Source: Ophiothrix spiculata
Taxonomy: Eukaryota; Echinodermata; Ophiuroidea; Amphilepidida; Ophiotrichidae
DNA length: 25,310 bases
Direction: 5' to 3' (one strand)
Assembly (NCBI GenBank): GCA_000969725.1
Contig: JXSR01S074686.1
Of the stretch, positions 9,803-19,220 are shown one piece after another. The translations under genes and the position numbers were made by a program. Position 1 is the first letter of the stretch. Each line of letters opens with the position of its first letter. The notes below the pieces were generated by a model. It was given only the letters and a program-made list of their open reading frames with translations, was not told the DNA's origin and made no database searches.

Positions 9803-11701
9803 GTATCATATCAAATCTTCAAGATGTTTTTAACGAAATATTGTATGAGAACAATTTCTAACCTTTCAAATGTCTTTAATTTCAAATGATCTGAAACATT
9901 GCCCACAGTGAACTTTTGAAATTGATGTTGAAGCCAATGCCATTTGCAACGTGTTATTTACTCAAACCCTGATATAATGAATGTCAACCCATGAACGAAA
10001 CATAACACTCTTTACACAACTAATAGGTTACCTTTTAAATTGTAAGAAAACATATTTTGATACCACGCCTGAACTTTTAAAACAAATCTGACCAATGAGG
10101 CATCAAAGCTACGCAAATTACCTCTGACATACGATCACTCTGACATACGATTAATCAACACGTTTTCTCTTAAAAAGCTTACGATTTCAGAAAAAGAAAT
10201 TAGGAAAAAATGCATGGTGTGAGCACTCGCTTATTAAAATCAAAACGGGAACTGTCCTTTAATCTGACAATCTGTATCTTTTCATCATTCTAAATATTAG
10301 GGTAGCCTGTTTGTCGAGAATTTAAACAGGTTAAACGATTTAAATCATTTAACGGGTTTAAATTGTACACCAACTACGTAATGTTACGGAGAATTGCTAA
10401 TTATAAACAAACAATAGCGTCACAAACAAGGTGTGAATCGATCTTAAACTCACTACTAATTAGTACCTCAATTCCTTTGAATATTTCACTAAATTGACCA
10501 ACAACTGACGCACATCTTGGTTTCTTAAAATTGTTAGTGTCTTTGTAATGGTCATCTACTTTTACATGGTGTATCAAAATGATTGGTATTCATTTATTTT
10601 CAGTTAACATTGACCATGTTGAGTCGACGATGATTCAACGAGTCCTCACAATAACCTGCATAAATATTTCTATAAAATGGACATGATATAATATACATCC
10701 AATGACCTATTCATTGGTTAACAGTATACAAGATAATTGGAGAGCAGGGGCAGATGCCTGAAACATGTGACAACAAACCTCATATGCATGGCATATTACA
10801 TAGCAGAATGATATGTTTTAGAACTGAATAAAAAAATAATTACCCGGGATAGTTACATGACAAACAATTACTCGGGAAAAATACAATCACGCAGAAAAAT
10901 AACCTCATATAAAATATATGATAGGATCATAGAATATCAACAATTATTATTGTATCAAGGAATCATGAAAAAAATAAGGTTGAAAATATATTAGAAAAAC
11001 GGTATTGGCGAATTCGATTGCGACTAAGTTGACAGGTAATGCTTTTCTTAAATATGCTCTAAAGTGAAGGAATAAAGAGAAAAGGAAGTTCTAATTGCCT
11101 TGTTTTTATGTTCTATACGTCGTATTGTTAATAGCATTTGCCGGGAGTGTTTGTTGCATAAATGATTTTTTAAAGATGCATACCTGTCACGTCTCCCGAT
11201 TTAAAAAGTTTGAAAAATGCTGACCCAATCGGACAGGGCTCCTTTAAGTAAAAAACCAAAAAAATAGCGGACTAATTAGCAGCATGGTTTTCTACAAGAG
11301 AAAGTTCAGTTTCATGTCTCAGTTTACGACATCATGTATACTTCAGATTAGAAAAAAAGCACAATATAGGATTTTCGTATCTCAAACAAGAATTCCACAT
11401 ATTTTGCTATCACGACTGTACATTATTGTCTCCTTGTTACCATGCAATCAGATTTGAATAAAGGACACACATAAAGACATATCTTGCAGGCAAAACAAAT
11501 ATTGTTCAACCTTATTATAGATTATCGCAAGGTCATGGGCAAGTTTTTGACATCGGTATTTGATTAAATAGACGGACATGACGGAAAATGAATATTGGTG
11601 ATGTTAGAATAATCTGAACATTTAAAGGTAGAGTTGAAATTGAATTATAATTTATGCATGGATTGAATCGAATAAAAATGCAAATCATCATTCTTGACCG
11701 A
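9803..11701. other. AT-rich stretch without a recognisable gene
   Basis: No frame with family motifs was found. Small structures only: a two-copy tandem CTCTGACATACGAT at about 10123-10148, and a TTTAAA-rich imperfect palindrome at about 10321-10362. Confidence 0.55.
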
Positions 11702-12032
11702 CAGGGTGCCTCCAAAGGGGGATGGGGGGTATGAAGTACTTGTCCCTTCCCCAGTAAAAAGCCTTGCCCACCCTCACCCCTTGAATGCCCAGTTTCAGTT
11801 CAGTCAGTGACACAAATTTCCCCTGGGTTTTGTGACTTTAAATTGTAAAATGTAAGCGTAAATTTTAAGATATTATTTAACAAATAAGCATATTTGGGGA
11901 ATTTTTTTCGCGCGCATTACAAAATATTTCACGCTTTTTCCTCCGACGATATGTCCTCCATTTTTTTTTGCCCCAAGATGTTTCCTTTGCCCCAATTTGA
12001 CCCCCAATTTGAAAATCCTGGAGCCGCAACTG
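11702..12032. mobile_element. Probable second hAT-like MITE, worn
   Basis: On the minus strand it starts CAGTTGCGGCTCCAGGATTT, close to the CAGTGGCGGATCCAGGA ends common in animal hAT MITEs. The left end CAGGGTGCCTCCAAAGGGGG is a poor mirror of it. Inside, TTTTCGCGCGCATTACAAA (about 11906) is shared with the hAT MITE at 7132-7426 (about 7307-7333), so the two are probably related. I could not see an 8-bp target duplication, which lowers confidence in the exact ends. Confidence 0.6.
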
Positions 12033-12077
12033 TTGGTCTGTTTTGAGGAGAAGATATATGTGGGTGGGTTTTTTTTA

Positions 12078-12105
12078 TTTGTTTGTTTGTTTGTTTGTTT
12101 GTTTG
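12078..12105. repeat. (TTTG)n microsatellite
   Basis: About six TTTG units follow a T-run, and a further T-run comes after the array. Confidence 0.9.
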
Positions 12106-12224
12106 GTTGTTTTTTTTTTTATTTGAATTGATCAATACTTATTAACATCGGGATTTATCTAAAAAAATATACAAACAACATAATTGATAAATTGAACAAA
12201 TTGTTTAAAAAGGTCATCTGTATA

Positions 12225-13269
12225 CAGGGTGTCCAAAAATTAACTACACATTTTTAAATGCTTATAACTTTAAAACCAGGATTCGAATGGCAACTATTGA
12301 CATATGCATTGACAGAGGAAACTTGTAGAATTAATTTGGCACCAAACATGATATAATTGTCATTTTTGAAAATCATTTTCAACGTAAATTACGTCGAACG
12401 TAACAAAGCCTACTTTCATACTGAGAAGAAAACCAAATGTGCGAGTCACATGTAGGGGAGGGATCAATGTTTGAGGACAGGAGAATCATTCATTATCATT
12501 TTAATGACCAATTCAGCGAAACAGCTTTTACAATGTTAATACAAAGATGTTTAATTGTGGTTTTGACTTAATAATTACATAATGCTCATTAAAATGTTTT
12601 TAATTTGTCAAAGCGTAACTCTCGCATCATAATTTATGCTCATCTTTAAATGGTACACAACAGCATTACCCCTTATTACACATTCAAAGTACACTCACAG
12701 GGACATATCAAATTACCTCCTAGTATTTCAGAATATGTTCTAGATGGCCTCCTTGCAGATTTTAAAAATTCTTTTACTCTAACGACAAAGCTCTTGACGT
12801 TTGTGCATGCGTTCTTCCTGATCTTCCTGTTTTCACTGGTGATGTTCTGTTTCAGGTCAGGAATAGTCCAGGGTGTTGGGATGTACTGTCCTTCAGATAA
12901 CCCAAAAGAGTAATCGAGCGGACTTAAACCATGGGAGTGAAAGGGCCAGGGTTTCTTTGTCTTGAGCAATATGATTGTTCATGAAAAAGTTAATCAATAA
13001 AGCCATTCTAAACCGTTTAGCTGTATGAGGTGTTATGCCGTCATAGTGAAGTGGCAGAAGAGTATCAACACTGTATGGTATATTGGCTCAACCACTTTGA
13101 ACTTTCAGACCTTCTTGCTATCTTAGAAGGTTACTGTCTGCATAATGTTTGGTTCCAAAATAATTCTACAAGTCTCCTCTATCAACACATATGTCTAGAA
13201 TTGTAATACGAATCTTGGTTTTAAAGATGCTGGCATTTAAAAATGTGTAGTTAATTTTTGGACACCCTG
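12225..13269. mobile_element. Mariner-type transposon, 1045 bp, about 130-bp inverted repeats
   Basis: The ends are CAGGGTGTCCAAAAATTAAC and its exact complement. The perfect match runs about 37 bp, then continues imperfectly to about 130 bp (TTTAAAACCA-GATTCG, GA-AGAGGA-ACTTGTAGAATT, ACCAAACAT). TATA occurs on both sides, so the target duplication is TA or TATA. A decayed transposase lies inside on the minus strand. By length it could be a copy that has lost part of its gene. Confidence 0.93.
12676..13051 (-). pseudogene. Decayed mariner-family transposase, C-terminal half
   Basis: The minus strand shows YDGITPHTAKRF from about 13045, matching the conserved (Q)DGA-PHTA block that holds the second catalytic aspartate (GAC at 13042-13040). 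In another frame follows WPFHSHGLSPLDYSFG at about 12955-12905, matching WP-SPDL-PLDYF-W-G, whose last aspartate (codon 12915-12913) is the usual third catalytic residue. After it come TIPDLKQNITSE and a C-terminal stretch with the usual spacing of TL-ELK-I-E and a final G-I. The gene needs at least one frame change between the two blocks (about 12960-12980), and several signature residues are altered (H and G in place of P and D in SPDL). The N-terminal DNA-binding half and the first catalytic aspartate were not found. The two aspartate codons are 124 bases apart, about 41 residues, longer than the 34 of classic mariner. Confidence 0.8.
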
Positions 13270-13443
13270 TATAAAGAGCGTCAGGTCTTGCTCCCGGTCG
13301 ATCTTGCTATAAATCCATTAGAAAATAGAATTACACAGCGCATTTAGATTTCTTTCTACTGGCTCATTCCAGTGAAAATGAAACTTTTTTGACTTCAAGC
13401 AAAAAATCAGCTTTTTTATTCAACCACATAAGCAAGTTTTTCA

Positions 13444-13975
13444 GTCATACGTTTGTTACTTGGTACGTGAAAAGTATTTTCTAATTAGAAATTGTAAAAA
13501 AATTCTATCCGTGCATGAATGAGCACATGTTTGAATTCAAAAATGTCATAAACGTTTCCAAAAGGTTACACCAAAACGTCACAAACGTTACCAAACAAAA
13601 CATTGCATTAAAAGAAATCCTGACGATAGAATTTCCTATTACTTTTATGCAATATTTGTAGATATGTTATCCATCATCTGTGAAAAGCGCAATAAGAAAT
13701 TCGATAAGTTGTCAGAGAATTTTCACTTTGAAGTCATTTGGAGCAAAAAACAATTTCCGTGCGATGTCACAGACGTTACCGAACGTTACATGAACTTTTT
13801 TCAGTTTTTTGGCAATTAATTTAATCTATGAACATCTACATGTCTTGATCCCATCAGTGAGTACCATTATCAACAACAAACTCGTGGATATAATGTTTAT
13901 GCTATGTTCTGTGCCCTTTAAAAGTGAAAGTTTTCAATTTTTCGGTCACAAACGTTACTTTGGAATCACCCTACT
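13444..13975. repeat. Motif cluster GTCACAAACGTTACC, probable transposon remnant
   Basis: Copies lie at 13578-13592 (GTCACAAACGTTACC), 13766-13780 (GTCACAGACGTTACC), 13946-13960 (GTCACAAACGTTACT), 13545-13559 (GTCATAAACGTTTCC) and, with an extra base, 13444-13459. A partial GAACGTTACA follows the second. The sequence just right of the last copy, read in reverse, is GGGTGATTCCAAAGTAACG. It resembles an element end of the kind seen at 17101 and 20973, but no left partner was found. Confidence 0.55.
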
Positions 13976-14430
13976 ACATTTTAGATTGTATATAACCTTA
14001 ATGTGAATTGCACTACCATGTGGCAGTCATTGTTTGTACTTTGACGCTCAGACACATTCATGAATGATCTAAATTTATCATTATTTCACTTTACAAATCT
14101 TTTAAGCAGTGACCAAGAACTCATGATATAATAGTACTACGATCGTACTATTACAGTAATTTGTTTGTTTGTTTTGTAGGAATACTGTTAACATAAATGT
14201 ATTCATCTTTAGAACAGCGAACATTGATAATATTTTTATTACTACGACCGTATTTATCTAATGCTGACGTATTTAATTCAGGGGGCTCTCACACGGTATG
14301 CGTACATGTGCCTGCCTTTTGGATGGATGGTAAAAGCGCCTAATTTGCCTTAATTTGGCATATTTGGAACAAAAATGCTTAAAGACACTCAATTTGAGTA
14401 AATTGAGGCGCTTATCTATCAAACTTAAAA
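13976..14430. other. Stretch without a recognisable gene
   Basis: Short frames only. I see no repeat ends or motifs apart from a short GTTT run at 14160. Confidence 0.5.
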
Positions 14431-14672
14431 GCTCGTGTGGTCCAGTGGACATGTGCAAGGCATTTAATATCGATTGCTCCGTCGACCCGAGCGCATTGGA
14501 GAGCTGGTTACAATCTAAGTGCTCATAGGTTTAGCTCCAAATTGGCCTTGGCTGCAGTCATCTAGTATATATCGCGAAATGGTTGAAATGATTTCCTAAT
14601 AACGGCGTAATTATGGCCAGCCATGAGCGCCTTCGGGCGGATACTAGCGCTTAATAAATGTCCATTATTATA
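14431..14672 (+). mobile_element. Probable tRNA-derived SINE with a LINE-type 3' tail
   Basis: TGGTCCAGTGG at 14438-14448 fits the polymerase III A box. GGTTACAATCT at 14506-14516 is a B box with two or three changes. The body ends with a small UUCG hairpin (CGCC TTCG GGCG, 14628-14639), then AGCGCTTAATAAATGTCCAT and ATTATTA. This matches the 3' end style of CR1/L2-type LINEs, on which such SINEs depend. The A-B spacing is longer than in a tRNA, so either an insertion has occurred or the B box is misplaced. No target duplication was found, and the Harbinger-like MITE starts right after it. Confidence 0.5.
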
Positions 14673-14683
14673 TATCACTGTAA

Positions 14684-15139
14684 GGCCAAAAAAAAAAAAA
14701 ACCAAGTTGTTTCTGGTAAACCGCGCGCGTTTCTGTTAAGTAACATATTTCCCGCATTAATTTCTTTTTTCGTATTTCGTATCAAAAAAAATCTTATTGT
14801 TGATAAATAAAACAATTGTGTAAAAAAGCTTTTTGGATACTTGCGTAAAACAAAGATGCAACAAAACAAGTCGCATGTTGTATTATTGGACATGAAACAG
14901 AAACCAAGGGCGGCTAAAGTTATATACAACACTTTTATGGTTAATAATGATATCAATAAATAATATAAAAACCAAGAGCATTGTTTTAATGTGTTTTTCT
15001 TTCTGCATTTTTGGTAAAAAAAAAAGAAAAAAAGCATATCGCATTGCATTTTTGAAAAGTAAAAAATAAAAAAGCGCATATCGCATTGTTATTTTCAGGC
15101 ATGTTACCAGAAACAAACTTGTTGGGGCTTTTTTTGGCC
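14684..15139. mobile_element. Harbinger-like MITE (GGCCAAAA ends, TAA target duplication)
   Basis: The left end GGCCAAAAAAA leads to CCAAGTTGTTTCTGGTAA. The right end in reverse reads GGCCAAAAAAAGCCCCAACA then AGTTTGTTTCTGGTAACATG. Flanks are TAA at 14681-14683 and 15140-15142. A 3-bp TAA/TTA duplication with GGC/GGG ends is the hallmark of PIF/Harbinger elements. GCATATCGCATTG occurs twice near the right end (about 15033 and 15076). It is 456 bp and non-coding. Confidence 0.87.
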
Positions 15140-15148
15140 TAATACGTG

Positions 15149-15320
15149 TGTTTAGAAAGTGAAGGCAATAACATGTTTAGACACTGTTTAGAGTATTGAC
15201 ACTGTTGTTTAGAAATCAAACATAAATGTTTAGTGAAATGACATACAAAGTTTAGTATCTAAACATGTTTACAAAGTGAAGGCAAAAGTTTGTTTAGAAA
15301 AATGTTTACTCGCTAAACAC
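15149..15320. repeat. Degenerate GTTTAG-rich repeat
   Basis: GTTTAG occurs seven times in about 150 bases. A longer phrase, GTTTAGAAAGTGAAGGCAA (15149) and GTTTACAAAGTGAAGGCAA (15266), suggests one unit of about 117 bp duplicated in tandem with decay. Confidence 0.6.
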
Positions 15321-15544
15321 GGTTTTTACAACTTGAATTATTATAACTTGATATATTGATATGTGCATTAGTTGAGCAAAAATATCCGTGTATACGAAAT
15401 TGTGAAGGCCCTATGCAAACATGGATAGTAATCATGGTAATAAGCAAATAATTGTTGAAGCAAATAAGGAAGCCAAAAACAACGAGTTCGACAAGAGATA
15501 GTCCGGGAGATAAACTGCCCAAAGTCGGGGTTTTTTTCGGTCTG

Positions 15545-15613
15545 GAAATACTTTGTGACGTCATAAATACGTAACGCACGACCGATTTTCATGATCTTGG
15601 TATCAATGGAAAG
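15545..15613 (+). repeat. Dispersed repeat copy 2 (TGACGTCATAA ... GGTATCAATGGAAAG)
   Basis: Second copy of the sequence at 736-812, same orientation, about 14.8 kb away. It is slightly shorter because of small gaps. TGACGTCA is a perfect palindrome in both copies. Confidence 0.5.
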
Positions 15614-16019
15614 AGGAGATCCTACCCTATACTATAGTAATAGTATAGTACTTTGGGGGTTCCAATTCTAAAATCACAGGGAACCCCCCCCCCCCCCTAT
15701 CAGAAAGACGTGTTACAAAAAAAAAAAAAAAAAAGGCTCAGGAAGATGAGGGTTAAGAAAACTAAAATTGTTTACATTGTAACAGGATGACGAATTCAGT
15801 GGAGTACCACAAGTTGCTATTCTTTGCTGCATTAACGGATGTGTATTGTCGACAGTGTCGACGTCGGTCGCTGGACTTTGGGTGTTTGTCGGCAATGGAA
15901 GTGTTCGACGATATATATGTAGCCCTAGTAATACCGTGGCCTGTGCCCCAAGTTCGTTTATGCAGTACAAATATGTTAACATACAGTTCATCACAATTGG
16001 AGAATTTTTATTTTTATAA
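15614..16019. other. Stretch with homopolymer runs and no recognised gene
   Basis: It holds a C-run of about 14 near 15687 and an A-run of about 17 near 15717. A short palindrome, TACTATAGTAATAGTATAGTA, lies near 15635. The part at 15787-16000 is less AT-rich and open on both strands (87 and 93 codons). Neither translation resembles a family I know. Confidence 0.45.
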
Positions 16020-16379
16020 CCTCTTCTTTTTAAATCTCTTCATGGATTAGCACCATCTTATCTCACTGATCTTCTTCATGCTTATGCACCTCAACGCACT
16101 GGACTTCGCTCTGCAAATCGCCATCTTTTACAAGAACAAAAAACAAACAATGTCTTTGGTGACCGCTCTTTTGTTTAAGACTGCTTTAAAAACTCGTTTA
16201 TTCAACATATCTTTTGCTGAAAACTTGTAGTGTATTTTTGTAATGTAGTACTGTATTCATGATGACTTTTGCTTATTATTGTATTTCTTGTTCATTGTTG
16301 TCAGTAGCGCAGTGAGCGTCTTTTTCTAGACGGATGCTTGCGCTTTACAAGTTTCCATTGTTATTATTATTATTATTAT
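16020..16379 (+). mobile_element. CR1/L2-type LINE, 3' end with internally deleted reverse-transcriptase C-terminus
   Basis: From 16020 the frame reads PLLFKSLHGLAPSYL, TDLLHAYAPQRTGLRSANRH and then NVFGDRSF. This is the standard C-terminal region of CR1/L2-like LINE ORF2 (ALHGLAPSYL-DLL--Y-P-R-LRS, then YGDRSF). A few bases later another frame gives FKTALKTRLFNISFAEN and a stop at 16228-16230, matching the FK--LKT-LF end of the same proteins. The usual AP-LWN-LP segment between them is missing, so there is an internal deletion of roughly 20 or more residues. The 3' UTR ends GCGCTTTACAAGTTTCCATT and a (TTA)n tail at about 16360-16379. The tail abuts the inner end of the right duplication arm. 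Confidence 0.88.
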
Positions 16380-16399
16380 AACGCCGGTCAGTTTCTATA

Positions 16400-16981
16400 C
16401 AATACCAGAAGTAGGGACCCAGCATTGTCGTCAATGCGTCCCCCTACGCACTATTCAACAAAATCAAAAATCACATCGGTGCTTCAAAAGTGCCGTAGTA
16501 TACACAGAGATTCTCGATACCAAATCAACACATTGAAGTATACCTCTTACCTATCCAAAATGAGATTGTCACAATGTATGGATTTTATTAAACCAACATA
16601 AGATATCTACTGTTACATCAAACCAATTTCATTGCATTCTATATTGCTCATCAAAATGAAATAGGAAAGCTGCTGGCAAAACGGATGCTTGATGCTGGTA
16701 CTAACCTCAACTTGAACCACGCTGTATTTTTTTTCCAAATAATTGATGGCGCGACACAATGTAGTTTAACAATCTGAACCTCTACCAATTTTCTTTTTGA
16801 TTCTCAGCGTTCCAATTTGTCCTGAGCAATTCACGTGATCTCGTTTATATTCTACTCTCTTCTCACGTCACCAACCATCTTTTTCTTCTCTCACTCGCCA
16901 CCCACTTCTTCTTCGCTTCTTTTAGTACCCACTCTCTTATTTCAGCTTTTAGATGAATTTTCACATTACGAGTATATACGT
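16400..16981 (-). repeat. Inner block of the inverted duplication, right copy
   Basis: Reverse complement of 3622-4270. The best run is at about 16742-16772 (AATTGATGGCGCGACACAAT then GTAGTTTAA), with one mismatch in 31. Others are GAAATTGCATTCTATATTGC-type sequence at 16628-16650 and AAATCAAAAATCACATCGGT at 16463-16482. The 27-bp minisatellite of the left copy is absent here. The LINE at 16020-16379 lies directly beyond the inner edge, so the original extent of this arm may be hidden. Confidence 0.75.
16409..16447. other. Hairpin
   Basis: GTAGGGAC ... GCATTG, loop TCGT, CAATGC-GTCCCCCTAC forms a stem of about 14 pairs with one bulge. The matching part of the left arm (about 4226-4262) pairs less well. 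Confidence 0.55.
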
Positions 16982-17079
16982 TTATTATGGAATAAGATGT
17001 ATTCTTTATTAACAATAACATCTTTTCATCAATAAGAAATTTCTACATCAACTAACCAATTTTAACTGACGTTTTGAAG

Positions 17080-17103
17080 AACCCATAAGGCAACCCATAA
17101 GGC
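17080..17103. repeat. 12-bp tandem duplication at an insertion edge
   Basis: AACCCATAAGGC occurs twice in tandem. The last three bases of the second copy are the first bases of the element at 17101, and ATAA just before them is its target duplication. Confidence 0.8.
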
Positions 17104-18046
17104 TCATTCTCCGATAAAGCGTGCAACTTTGGTCTCAAAAATGTTGAAATTTCAACTACTTATAACTCATGAAAACCATACAAAATCATAAATTCTTATG
17201 TTTTCTGAAGAAGAAACAGTGCATTGGAGATTTTTTTAAATAGTTGATTTTTGTTAACCATTGTATTCCCTATTCTTTAAGATTACGTATCTGTCGTTAC
17301 GTATCTGTTTGAATCTTTTCTTTATTATTCATTTTTGAGAAAATTTGTTTTCTTACAAACTTGATCTTTACACTAAATTAGGAGCTCTACACATACTACA
17401 CTGTGGTGTAGTATTTTGGCTTATAGTGTTTTGCGTTTTGCGAGATGGCAGCAGAATGTACATTACGTATCTGTTTCAACGTCACCGTCACATAGGGTTA
17501 ATATCCTTGTAAATCATTACTGTAAATATATAATTCTATATGACATATATGTTATGCAACACTCAAGTTTATTTGATAAACCTACTGCGGAATCATCCAT
17601 CAACAAATTTATTTTCACACTTCGTTATCAATTTTAGAAATGATTACGTATATGTGTGCAATATTGGCGACATGCGTTCAAAAAGCTCTTATGCCATTAC
17701 AAATACTTAATATAATTAAACTTTATATGTCATAATCAATACCTATTACGGGCTGTTAAATAGTGTGCATTATGTTTGATATGCTCGAATATTTTAGGAA
17801 CGGGAGCACATGAAACAGAAACAGTATGGCTGGCGACATGGGGAAAAGCAACGATTTTGCACTTTCAGATTTATCGTTATCTACTTTCCTGGCATGCTAA
17901 TACGTTAAGCTTCACACATGTTACTAATGTGACTCTAATGTACTAACTAAACCACTCGTTTGTAATAGGCTTAACAATGTTAAACAGTAACAAGAACATG
18001 AGCGACACCAAAACGGCAAAGTTGCACACTTTATCGGAGAAGAGCC
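17101..18046. mobile_element. Non-autonomous DNA element, 946 bp, ATAA target duplication, internal ACGTATCTGT motifs
   Basis: The left end GGCTCATTCTCCGATAAAGC (then GTGCAACTTTGG) is mirrored on the right by GGCTCTTCTCCGATAAAGTG (then TGCAACTTTG), about 32 bp with few changes. ATAA flanks both sides (17097-17100, 18047-18050). ATAA is not a palindrome, so this is a true 4-bp duplication. Inside, GATTACGTATCTGT and its variants occur at 17281, 17296, 17461 and 17642. I see no transposase. The superfamily is unknown to me; 4-bp duplications occur in Sola, Chapaev and some others. Confidence 0.82.
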
Positions 18047-18158
18047 ATAAGCAGAATTAAAACCGCTGTTTTACTTGTTTTACTTTTTTTCTTCTTTTTT
18101 TTTAGTAAAACGAATCGGACAGCGTTTTGTGTGATCCGTAACATCTAACATGTAATTA

Positions 18159-19218
18159 CGAGGGTCATTCAAAAAGTTCTACCTGTTGTATCATAACTTT
18201 TGTTCTGTTAAAGATAGCTACTTGAAAATTGGTACAAATATAGCTTAGAATGTTATCTACATATGATCAAAAAATCTAATTAATACCTTGTCTAGATTTG
18301 TGCAGGTGTCCTGAAAACCACGGTAAGATTTGGTACACCGGAAACGGTCAAAATATGTGCATCATTTTTAAAACTGGCTCAGGTACAGTGAATTAAAAAG
18401 GTCATAATATAGCCATGTAGTATTGCTATACAATAAAAACTATATAAAGCATAAGAATGGACATACAATTGTACGGGATGATTAAAACATTGACCCAAAC
18501 TGAAAATAATGGACACCAACAAGCACAACAATAAAAAAGAACAAATAGCCCATGCAGACAAATTATCAAAATCACTAAAGATACAGTTTAGGAAGAAACT
18601 GACTTTAACAAAACAAGATGTAAAATAGTGACATTATGAAGCTTTATTTTTGAAGACATTTTCATAGTACATCATAAAGGAAACTACATTTGATTTTTTG
18701 ACCGAAAATTGTGTTGTATCATCTTTAAATGTTGTTTTTGACATAAAAAACGCACTTGGAAAGTCAGGTCATAGAGAAGCATGCTATGCTAATATTCGTA
18801 ACCTAAGAGGATACCAAACATCTTTTCAAATATTGGGATTCTGGGTAATTTTTATCAGTAACAAGTTTACTTTATCAGCTGCATATGACTTGTTGGACTA
18901 TTAGGTTCACTTTCATTCCAATTTTGTTCAGTAACGTCCGTGATTTTTGGGTATACAGATGGTTATTCATACATTAGCTGCACATGTAATTTCAGGTGCA
19001 ATGTCATATGATATTTCACCGTTTCCGGTGTACCAAATGTTACTGTGGTTTTCTGATCACCTGCAAAAATGTAGAAAAGGTATTGATATGATTTTTAGAC
19101 CACATGTAGAGCTATATTTGTGCTATTTCTGAGCTATATTTGTGCTAATTTTTAAGTAGCTACCTTTAACAAAACAAAAGTTATGATACAACAGGTAGAA
19201 CTTTTTGAATGACCCTCG
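18159..19218. mobile_element. Mariner-like element, 1060 bp, about 200-bp inverted repeats
   Basis: The left end CGAGGGTCATTCAAAAAGTT (then CTACCTGTTGTATCATAAC) is mirrored exactly at the right end for about 47 bp. Mirroring then continues imperfectly as far as ATTTGGTACACCGGAAACGG at about 18328-18350, roughly 200 bp in all. TA flanks both sides (18157-18158, 19219-19220). The GAGGGTCATTCAAAAAGT start is typical of mariner-like elements. The right arm holds a small tandem duplication (GAGCTATATTTGTGCTA, twice, about 19110-19147). No transposase motif was found between the arms, so it is a non-autonomous derivative. Confidence 0.9.
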
Positions 19219-19220
19219 TA

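Noticed and set aside
12650-12913. 87-codon plus-strand frame
   Set aside because: It is the antisense shadow of the decayed mariner transposase.
11702-13975. Pairing CAGGGTGCCTCCAAAGG at 11702 with the GGGTGATTCCAAAG sequence at about 13960 as the ends of one element
   Set aside because: Similarity stops after about 14 bases, and the left sequence is better explained as a hAT-like MITE end.
14675-15116. 134- and 77-codon minus-strand frames
   Set aside because: They lie within the Harbinger-like MITE and are products of T/A-rich sequence.
15713-16050. Overlapping 93- and 87-codon frames on opposite strands
   Set aside because: Less AT-rich than the surroundings, but no known motif, no credible splice context, and the plus-strand frame runs into the LINE out of phase.
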